Of a stretch of 26,163 nucleotides of DNA, positions 20,120-26,163 are shown in pieces. The translations under genes and the position numbers were made by a program. The notes under the pieces were generated by a model. That model worked only from the letters and a program-made list of their open reading frames with translations. It ran no database searches and was not told the DNA's origin. Each line of letters opens with the position of its first letter. The first letter of the stretch is position 1. The stretch comes from MWCR01 sp041665165. Lineage in GTDB: Bacteria; Patescibacteriota; Patescibacteriia; 2-12-FULL-60-25. Location: contig JBAYJJ010000017.1 of NCBI GenBank assembly GCA_041665165.1, positions 1 to 26,163 on the forward strand, in the 5' to 3' direction.

Positions 20120-21273
20120 GTGACATCCTGATTCAGGACAATGCATTAAAAGGATCGCCCATACTTTCGTACGGCCAATCTGGCCACAAACATGTATGGA
20201 GCGGTCTTTTTTCGATCGTCCTAATCGTCCTGGGCGTCCTGATCGTCCTTATTGGGGTACTGTTTTGGTTTTTCACCAAAATACCTGTTCCAGAAAATGC
20301 AACCTTGATTGCTATCCTGCCATCTGGAACGCAACTCCCTTCCTCAGCACCTGATACTTGGCTGGAAGCTGTGAATCAGAACAAAATTTTCCCCACGGTA
20401 GTTGGTTTTACAGCTGAATCAGGCAAAGCTCCCGAGCCATTTGCTGTAAAGACGCCAAGCCTGTTTGATTTGAGTTTTCTGAAGACAGGTCACTGGTCTC
20501 TGAGACTTCCAACTTCCAACTTCCAACTTCTAACTTCTAGGCCGTTAGTATATAAAAGTCCCGCTTCATTGTTTGGTTTGCCTTTTGTGCAGAAAAAAGT
20601 GTCATTGACCATTAATCTCAAGAATTTATTGTCTGGCCCAGGCGCTGAGTTCAAGGATTTGCCCGAAGTTTTGTCAGGTTTTGTGGATTCAAGCGTGTGG
20701 CAGACAAAGATGGCAGCAGATGATCAGTTTAGCCTTTTGCGCGAAGACTCTGGTACAGGCGGCTTTGCACCCATCAAGCCACAGACGTCTTTGTTTGTGA
20801 AAAATGCTTTTATTAGCCAAGGAATCGTATTAGATTTACCTAGCGACGGCATATTATCTTGGAATTCAGACGGAACTTCATCTGAATATGAGTTTACAGG
20901 CGCGACTGAACTCTCGAAGGACGCAAAAATTGCTTTATTAGAGGCGAAAAATGTTTTTGATTCAGCAAATTACAATCTACCAGACAATACAATGTTCAAG
21001 GCTCTGCGTCCGCCAACAGATGCTGTTGCTTCAAATACGCATCTTTTTGTTAATAATAGCTTTAAATTTGATTTTACCGGTCAACAATCGCAGCTGGCAG
21101 CTCGCAGCTGGCAGCTCGACGGAGCCAAGTGTACTGGTAAGGTTCTAGCGGTTTTTGATCAACCTGCCATCAAAAATATGTGTTCCTGGCTGGGTTTTTG
21201 TTTCATGCAACCTCAAAGATTAGTTGTTACAGAGCAGAGCTCACAAATAAATTTTTGTTATACAGGTTTGTAA
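20116..21273 (+). CDS. Single-pass membrane protein of unknown function
   Basis: The 385-aa protein starts at GTG 20116, overlapping the pnp stop by four bases (GTGA), so it is translationally coupled. One strong membrane segment (about residues 34-56, FSIVLIVLGVLIVLIGVLFWF) follows a 30-residue cytoplasmic start. The rest is probably extracellular, with no recognised domain. Two stretches are translated tandem repeats: LPTSNFQLLTSR (from 20504-20538) and SQLAARSWQLD (from 21091-21118). The C-terminus has three Cys. Function cannot be assigned; the link with pnp may be positional only. Confidence 0.8.
   Translation: MSDILIQDNALKGSPILSYGQSGHKHVWSGLFSIVLIVLGVLIVLIGVLFWFFTKIPVPENATLIAILPSGTQLPSSAPDTWLEAVNQNKIFPTVVGFTAESGKAPEPFAVKTPSLFDLSFLKTGHWSLRLPTSNFQLLTSRPLVYKSPASLFGLPFVQKKVSLTINLKNLLSGPGAEFKDLPEVLSGFVDSSVWQTKMAADDQFSLLREDSGTGGFAPIKPQTSLFVKNAFISQGIVLDLPSDGILSWNSDGTSSEYEFTGATELSKDAKIALLEAKNVFDSANYNLPDNTMFKALRPPTDAVASNTHLFVNNSFKFDFTGQQSQLAARSWQLDGAKCTGKVLAVFDQPAIKNMCSWLGFCFMQPQRLVVTEQSSQINFCYTGL
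20504..20538 (+). repeat. Five heptamers inside the membrane-protein gene
   Basis: gacttcc, aacttcc, aacttcc, aacttct, aacttct. The 7-nt period is out of step with codons, so each unit is read in a different frame. Confidence 0.8.
21091..21118 (+). repeat. Four heptamers inside the membrane-protein gene
   Basis: cagctgg, cagctcg, cagctgg, cagctcg, an exact 14-base unit twice over; acaatcg just before may be a fifth. The units contain the palindromes CAGCTG and GAGCTG-like sequence. Confidence 0.8.
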
Positions 21274-21377
21274 ACAGGTTTTCCACAGTAGGGGTTAAAA
21301 ATAAAATGGCTGTAATATCAGGGTTTTTTAGCTGAGCACGGGTTTTTATCCAGTGTTTATAGGGCAATCCTCTAGGT
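21274..21377. other. AT-rich spacer with DnaA-box-like sites
   Basis: TTTTCCACA (about 21281) matches 8 of 9 positions of the box TTATCCACA, and TTATCCAGT (about 21347) matches 7 of 9. Between them is AT-rich sequence. Two sites are too few to call an origin; chance or a DnaA-titration site are alternatives. Confidence 0.25.
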
Positions 21378-21406
21378 TTGAATAAATGCCTATTTAGCGG
21401 TATAAT
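21378..21406 (+). promoter_or_regulatory. Strong promoter with no obvious gene
   Basis: TTGAAT (21378-21383), exactly 17 bp, TATAAT (21401-21406). The start would be near 21413. An ATG at 21407 lies upstream of that start, so it is not used from this promoter. Confidence 0.7.
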
Positions 21407-22093
21407 ATGTTTACATCGTACCTTCTAGTTAGTAATGCACCTTTGCGTACCTTGTTTGCGCTTACGATCATAGGCGCTCAGTGTTTTTTTTGGATTCTCG
21501 CGGCTTCAGAGCGAAAAGTCAGGGTGATATTCACCCAGACGGCGACAGGCATGTCGGTTTACCTCAGCGTACTTTCAAAACTACTACAAAAAGATGGATT
21601 CCCATGTCCTGTTCACATGGTGGTCCATCGCATGGATTGTCTCGACCCCAATTCCGATTTTTAATCGGAAAAAAGAAATCAAAAAACACAACCAAAAATA
21701 GAGAGTGAAAACTCTCACACACAGGCATCCTCCACTAAAAAAGGTCTTATGCAGATCTTTGGAAGGAAAAGCCAGGGTTGGGACGAACCAGTAGTTGCTG
21801 TTAGGCCAGGGATTACGCAAGTATCTCCGGCATCGTCTTGATTTTTTAAATGTCCGCCATAGCTTTGTGCGAAGGTGGATTCTCAAACGATGTCTTCGAT
21901 CCGCGTCTTGGCCCGGGGCCATGACGTCACAAAACTCTACGCTTTGAGGACGGTAACATGGCCCTTTAAATTTGCCCAAAAATTGGGTTTTTATTTTTAT
22001 ACACACACAAAACAAGCGAAAATTACGAATTGGCGTTATACTTGCCTTATATTTAACATTATTAAGACGTTAACACGTTCATTATCTTTATAT
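21407..22093. other. 690-base stretch without a convincing gene
   Basis: Several hairpins are visible: ATCGTA...TACGAT (21415-21469) followed by a T8 run (21483-21490), CAGGGTGA-tat-TCACCC, CCATGT...ACATGG, CCGATtttttaATCGG-like, and GAGAGT-gaaa-ACTCTC (about 21702-21718). Short frames with protein-like content are a possible 36-aa membrane peptide at 21594-21704 (MDSHVLFTWWSIAWIVSTPI, then a basic tail) and MQIFGRKSQGWDEPVVAVRP at 21749-21841. None has a ribosome site. It may be a long leader, a non-coding RNA, or decayed coding sequence. Confidence 0.4.
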
Positions 22094-25000
22094 ATGTCCA
22101 GTCCAGTCCAGTCGTTACGTAGCCAAGCAGTGCGTCCTCTTTTGAGCATTGTTCTTGGACTGTGTGCGACTTTTGTTTTTCTAACTTGGCAAGCGCCAAC
22201 AGCACATGCCGGAACGTGTACATTCACAAGTACTGAGGCATCGAACAGCTGGCACGTGATTGCGAACTGGGGTTGTGGCGGCGTTCCGACTAGCACAAGC
22301 CCGGTCGTAATTCCATTGGGGCAGACAGTTAATATTAAAGCTGACTCACCAGCCGCAGCTGGTTCGGTTACTATCACCGGCATACTCAAGCCTTGGGGGA
22401 GCTTATTAAGCGTCTATGGTAATTGGACTAGGACTGGAACTTTTACGGCCGGAACCAGCACTGTTGAGTTTGTCAGTACGGCAACGCAAACGGTAAGTGC
22501 TGAAACTTTCAATAATCTCGACAATAATAAAACGGCTGGTACTTTGACTGCACTAGGCCACATTATCGTCAGCGGAAATCTTGGTAGCGGACAAGACGGT
22601 GGGGCATCTACATTTAATTTAGCGTCATATAATTTAGATGTAAGTGGCACGGGTACGATTGGAACCGGAAGCACGGTCACTTCCACGACCGGTACTTTGA
22701 CTTTTACAGGCGACGTTGACAATACGGGCAATATTGGAAGCTCAAGCGGCAACCAGCTCTACGCAGCTTTGCTCATGAATACGGGAAGTACGTTTAGTGT
22801 CGGGTCTGGTCATACGACAAGTACAGGAGATTTTGGCGAAAGAGGAGCAATTGCTGGCAACAGCGGTTTCTTGGCAATTGCCGGAAGCTTTACAGTAAAG
22901 GCTGGCGGTTCATTTGATGCTGGGTCTGGTACTGTGAAGTTTTTTGATACTTCTGATCAGAATATTGCGGGATATACTTTCAACAATCTTAAAATTGATA
23001 AAAGCGCAGGTACTGTTACGGTTGTGGGTCTGAGCAATACAATCAATGGAACGCTTATTATTACTGGTGGTGGTGCTACATTCGATACTTCTGACTTGAC
23101 TATCGTAGGTGCGACCACAATCGGTTCTGGTTCAACTGTCACAAGCACAAACATGGGCGTATTTACTTTTACTGGCCCCGTAACAAATGCAGGCAGCCTA
23201 AGCTCACTCACTGGAACAGTCTTATTTTCTTCTACGTTCAATAATAGCGGGACCTTTGATGTAGGAGCGGGTACGGCGACTTCTACTGGCTCACTGACCA
23301 ATACGGGTACCATTAATCAAGAATACGGTAAATTGGCATTACTGGCTGACTACTCAGGAGCTGGAACATTCAATGGGCAAGCGGGTACCACTTGGTTCTA
23401 TGGAACTGCTGATCAATCCATCCGCGGAGTCACATTCTATAATTTAGAGGTCAGGAAATCTGCTGGTACTGCTACCATAGTAGATGCTGATGTGACGCTC
23501 GATGGTGTCTTGAACTTGGATGGTGCTGGCACACTTAACGCGGGTAGCAGAGCTTTGACGGCACTGCACGGCGTCTCGATTCTTGGATCAACGGTCACTT
23601 CGACCACGGGAACGCTAAGTCTTGCAGGTATTGCTAATGCAGGATTCATCGGAAGCTCGAGGGGAAACATGCTTTTTCCCTCGTTGTCATTCGCTAATGA
23701 CGCGGGAGTCTTGAATATCGGGTCAGGAACTGCCACTACAACGATAACGTTTCCTGGCGATGGAACTATCAATGGAAATTCCGGAACCATTGTTCTTGCG
23801 GGAAATGGAGGGACTCTTATGTCTATCTGGCCAAATGGTGCAACTTTTAACGCTCAGAGTGGTACTGTCAAATACGCCAGAACAAATGGAGCACAGGCTG
23901 TGAATTGTTCTTACATCTATAACAATCTTAATATTCAGACCGTCGGAGGTGATGCGACCTTGAGCGCGAACTGTACAGTTAATGGAACTTTAAAGGTGGG
24001 GGGATCGAGCACGCTAAATGCAGGTATAAGAAACTTGTCAGTTGCAGGCGCTTCAACGATCTTAGGAACGGCCACTTCAACATCAGGCACTCTCACTTTT
24101 ACCGGCGCCGTGACTAATTCCGGCAGTATCGGTTCGGTTGATGGCAACAAGATGTTCGGGTCGACCCTCGCCAATAGCGGAACCTTGAATATCGGTTCAG
24201 GCGTGGCCACATCCACCGGCACGCTGGACAATTCAGGAGGTACCATCAATGGCGACACAGGTCGACTTGAGCTCGTGGCTGATTTTGTCAGCCCAGCCCC
24301 CGGTACGTTTAATGCTGGAACAGGTACGGTCAGGATATATGGACCGGCCACCCAGTCTATCCGAGGTTTGGCCTTCAACAATCTTGAAGTTATCAAGTCA
24401 GGGGCAACAGTCGCCACGATTACGGATGTGGCAGCCACAGTCGCTGGAACCCTCACGACTTCCGGGAGTGGGACGCTTTCATCTGCAGCCAAGAATTTGA
24501 CTGTCACTGGTATTTCCACCATCGGAGCCGGTACAACTGTGACCTCGACTTCAGGCAGCCTGTACTTCACAGGAGCAGCGACTAACAATGGAACGATTGG
24601 CTCAGGCATCGGCAATGAGACGTTCGTATCAACTTTGGCTAATAACGGAACTCTTCAGATCGGCGGATTGACCCTGGCCAATGGCACTCTGACCAATGGT
24701 GGAACAGGTACTATTAATGGTGGCGGTCCAAATGGCATATTAGAAGTTCGAGCTGATTTTGCGGACACCGGCACGTTTAATGCACAGTCAGGAACCTTCA
24801 AGATAAGCAGTACGGCTGCTCAATCCATAAAAGGCGAGGCCTTCAAGAATCTTGAAATGACTAAAACAGCAGAAACAGCCACGCTTACCTCTAATGCCAC
24901 AGTCGCCGGCACCCTGACCACTTCTGCCGCTTCTGGCAGTGGTACTCTTTCGACTACAAATAAAACTTTAACCGTGACTGGCGCTTCCACCATCGGCTCT

Positions 25001-26163
25001 GGCACAACTGTGACATCCACTTCAGGCGCCCTCGCCTTTGCTGGTGTAACAAATGCTGGCAGCCTCGGAACAGCCACAGGTCCAATCACCATGACTTCCC
25101 TTGGCAACACCGGGACTTTGAGTACAGGCGGCGCCTCAACTTCCACTGGAGCCGTGGTTAATTCAGGCACCATCAAGCTAAACAGCGAAATGATGAATGT
25201 AGGCGGCAACTGGACAGACACCGGTACTCTCACCCCTGTCACCGGCACGGTTCGCTTCTATGGAGTCAACCAAACCATTAACGAAGAAGACACTTTCTAC
25301 AACCTCAAGATAAATAACACGGGCACTGCTACCTTGGGTGGCAACGTTACTTCTACTGGCACTCTCACAGTCTATGCAGGCGGCAAGCTTGCAGTTGGCA
25401 CATATCGTTATGCTGCATCAGGTGCAACCTATACTAACAATGGCTTGGTAACAATTGCTGCCGGCGGCAAAATCGTGCATGCCTTAACCTCATCTTTGCT
25501 CACAGACAGTACAGGCGCTCACATCACGACCAACACCAACCCAGGCTTAGTCTTCGTGACAATTGCTGATGCAGACGCTAACTTAAATGGCTTGGTCGCT
25601 GATACAATTACCGCCAGAGTTACGAACGATGCTGCATCAGGCGCAGACACAGAGCTCATGACCTTGGTTGAAACAGGTGTAGCCACGGGTATCTTCAGGA
25701 ATACCACTTTCTTCCCCTTAGTCGCCTCAGGCTCCATTGTCCATGACAACGGCCAGTTTGAAATTGGCGCAGGAGGCATTGGCAGCATGTACTATTCTAA
25801 TGTTTATGACACAAGCGACACGGGATCAGATACAGTGACAATGACCCTTACAGGTTCTGCTCCTGGCAGCGGCAGCAGCACAGGCGGTGGCGGTGGAGGC
25901 GGTGGCATACCATCAACTGTAACCACCTATCAGTCCTCAGCCTCTGATGCTGACAGGCCGAAGAATCTGGCCAACCTCGCATCTCAAGGAGTTAACATTC
26001 ATGCTTTGGTTAAACTCCCAGATGATGGCAATGTAAACACTCAAGAAGATTCAGCAGTCTATTACATCGGAGCAGACGGCAAGCGCCATGCTTTCCCCAA
26101 CTCCAAAGTCTTCTTCACCTGGTATGCTGATTTCTCCGGAGTGACAGTTGTCTCTGCTGGCCA
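22094..26163 (+). CDS. Giant secreted repeat protein (3' end cut by window)
   Basis: The frame is open from ATG 22094 to the right edge (1356 codons). A signal peptide (LLSIVLGLCATFVFLTWQAP, cleavage after AHA, residue 40) leads into about seven imperfect repeats of 150-160 residues. Each has a TFNNLxIxKSAGTxTI strand, a GTLTFTGxVTNxGxIGS part, and STGTLxNxGTIN / GTFNAGxGTVRFYG parts. These Thr/Gly/Asn/Ser-rich beta-strand repeats suggest an elongated beta-helix. A different domain (VFVTIADADANLNGLVADTI) and a poly-Gly hinge (from about 25862) precede a segment DSAVYYIGADGKRHAFPNSK, which I associate with CPR surface proteins. It is probably an adhesin or surface-layer protein. No Shine-Dalgarno sequence; CATTAT lies 8 bases upstream. 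Confidence 0.88.
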   Translation, partial: MSSPVQSLRSQAVRPLLSIVLGLCATFVFLTWQAPTAHAGTCTFTSTEASNSWHVIANWGCGGVPTSTSPVVIPLGQTVNIKADSPAAAGSVTITGILKPWGSLLSVYGNWTRTGTFTAGTSTVEFVSTATQTVSAETFNNLDNNKTAGTLTALGHIIVSGNLGSGQDGGASTFNLASYNLDVSGTGTIGTGSTVTSTTGTLTFTGDVDNTGNIGSSSGNQLYAALLMNTGSTFSVGSGHTTSTGDFGERGAIAGNSGFLAIAGSFTVKAGGSFDAGSGTVKFFDTSDQNIAGYTFNNLKIDKSAGTVTVVGLSNTINGTLIITGGGATFDTSDLTIVGATTIGSGSTVTSTNMGVFTFTGPVTNAGSLSSLTGTVLFSSTFNNSGTFDVGAGTATSTGSLTNTGTINQEYGKLALLADYSGAGTFNGQAGTTWFYGTADQSIRGVTFYNLEVRKSAGTATIVDADVTLDGVLNLDGAGTLNAGSRALTALHGVSILGSTVTSTTGTLSLAGIANAGFIGSSRGNMLFPSLSFANDAGVLNIGSGTATTTITFPGDGTINGNSGTIVLAGNGGTLMSIWPNGATFNAQSGTVKYARTNGAQAVNCSYIYNNLNIQTVGGDATLSANCTVNGTLKVGGSSTLNAGIRNLSVAGASTILGTATSTSGTLTFTGAVTNSGSIGSVDGNKMFGSTLANSGTLNIGSGVATSTGTLDNSGGTINGDTGRLELVADFVSPAPGTFNAGTGTVRIYGPATQSIRGLAFNNLEVIKSGATVATITDVAATVAGTLTTSGSGTLSSAAKNLTVTGISTIGAGTTVTSTSGSLYFTGAATNNGTIGSGIGNETFVSTLANNGTLQIGGLTLANGTLTNGGTGTINGGGPNGILEVRADFADTGTFNAQSGTFKISSTAAQSIKGEAFKNLEMTKTAETATLTSNATVAGTLTTSAASGSGTLSTTNKTLTVTGASTIGSGTTVTSTSGALAFAGVTNAGSLGTATGPITMTSLGNTGTLSTGGASTSTGAVVNSGTIKLNSEMMNVGGNWTDTGTLTPVTGTVRFYGVNQTINEEDTFYNLKINNTGTATLGGNVTSTGTLTVYAGGKLAVGTYRYAASGATYTNNGLVTIAAGGKIVHALTSSLLTDSTGAHITTNTNPGLVFVTIADADANLNGLVADTITARVTNDAASGADTELMTLVETGVATGIFRNTTFFPLVASGSIVHDNGQFEIGAGGIGSMYYSNVYDTSDTGSDTVTMTLTGSAPGSGSSTGGGGGGGGIPSTVTTYQSSASDADRPKNLANLASQGVNIHALVKLPDDGNVNTQEDSAVYYIGADGKRHAFPNSKVFFTWYADFSGVTVVSAG
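22096..22113 (+). repeat. Pentanucleotide repeat at the start of the giant gene
   Basis: GTCCA three times plus GTC, beginning on the last base of the start codon. Loss or gain of one unit would shift the frame directly after the start. Confidence 0.7.
22505..25310 (+). repeat. Seven degenerate repeats in the giant surface-protein gene
   Basis: The codons for (T/A)F.NL.(I/V) recur at about 22505, 22976, 23430, 23911, 24366, 24837 and 25289, that is every 450-480 bases. The repeats are diverged in DNA, so they are old rather than freshly amplified. Confidence 0.75.

Noticed and set aside
21407..21664. 85-codon frame starting at ATG 21407
   Set aside because: The ATG lies between the -10 box and the predicted transcription start and has no ribosome site; composition is not protein-like at the C-terminus.
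21480..21850. A c-di-GMP (GEMM) or other known riboswitch before the giant gene
   Set aside because: Fragments such as ttacgcaagtatctccggc recall GEMM, but the second conserved block and stems could not be matched.
22036..25788. Several long minus-strand reading frames rich in Pro and Val opposite the giant surface gene
   Set aside because: They are the antisense of Thr/Gly/Asn-repeat codons; the plus-strand frame is continuous over 1356 codons with signal peptide and domain structure.
1..26163. CRISPR array, rRNA genes, tmRNA, RNase P RNA or SRP RNA
   Set aside because: No regularly spaced direct repeats and none of the conserved core sequences of these RNAs were found on either strand.

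Overview
The window looks like a chromosome segment from a Patescibacteria (CPR) bacterium, probably a Parcubacteria-type lineage. This is inferred from gene content and style: dnaA, rpmH, rnpA and yidD with many short orphan genes around them, a DUF167 protein, stomatin, PNPase, and large secreted proteins that end in the 'DGKRHAFPNSKVFFTWY' type segment I associate with CPR surface proteins. The standard code fits: TGA and TAA are used as stops and no internal TGA is needed.

Layout. 1-5446 is the replication-origin neighbourhood: dnaA (minus, cut by the window edge) diverges from rpmH-rnpA (plus), but four accessory genes sit between them (an orphan gene, a SIMPL/DUF541 protein, a gene broken by an in-frame TAG, and a HAD-like protein without its catalytic Asp). 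5434-9228 holds a four-helix-bundle gene framed by inverted repeats, a HIT-like gene, yidD, a DUF167 gene, an orphan gene, stomatin and an alpha/beta hydrolase. 9281-17252 holds a cysteine-rich small protein, a secreted calcium-binding TSP3 protein, tRNA-Arg(UCU), a 2-hydroxyacid dehydrogenase, a secreted HExxH metalloprotease, a tiny Cys-rich protein behind a terminator-like leader, a methyltransferase, a XerC/D recombinase carrying an in-frame repeat insertion, and two orphan genes. 17354-21273 is a hairpin-rich intergenic stretch, pnp with a structured leader and an RGG tail, and an overlapping membrane-protein gene. 21274-22093 has no convincing gene but has a good promoter. 22094 to the end is a giant secreted repeat protein, open at the right edge.

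Two gene classes stand out. The conserved genes have no Shine-Dalgarno sequence, and several start 6-10 nt after a -10 box, which suggests leaderless mRNAs. Nine orphan or degenerate genes have instead a strong AGGAGG-like ribosome site, usually a TTGACx-N17 promoter of their own, and a hairpin-T terminator directly after the stop, like free-standing expression cassettes. A second theme is a dispersed set of imperfect tandem repeats with a 7-nt period and different unit sequences. Many are folded into inverted pairs. They lie between genes, around the four-helix-bundle gene, in apparent promoters, and inside coding sequence.
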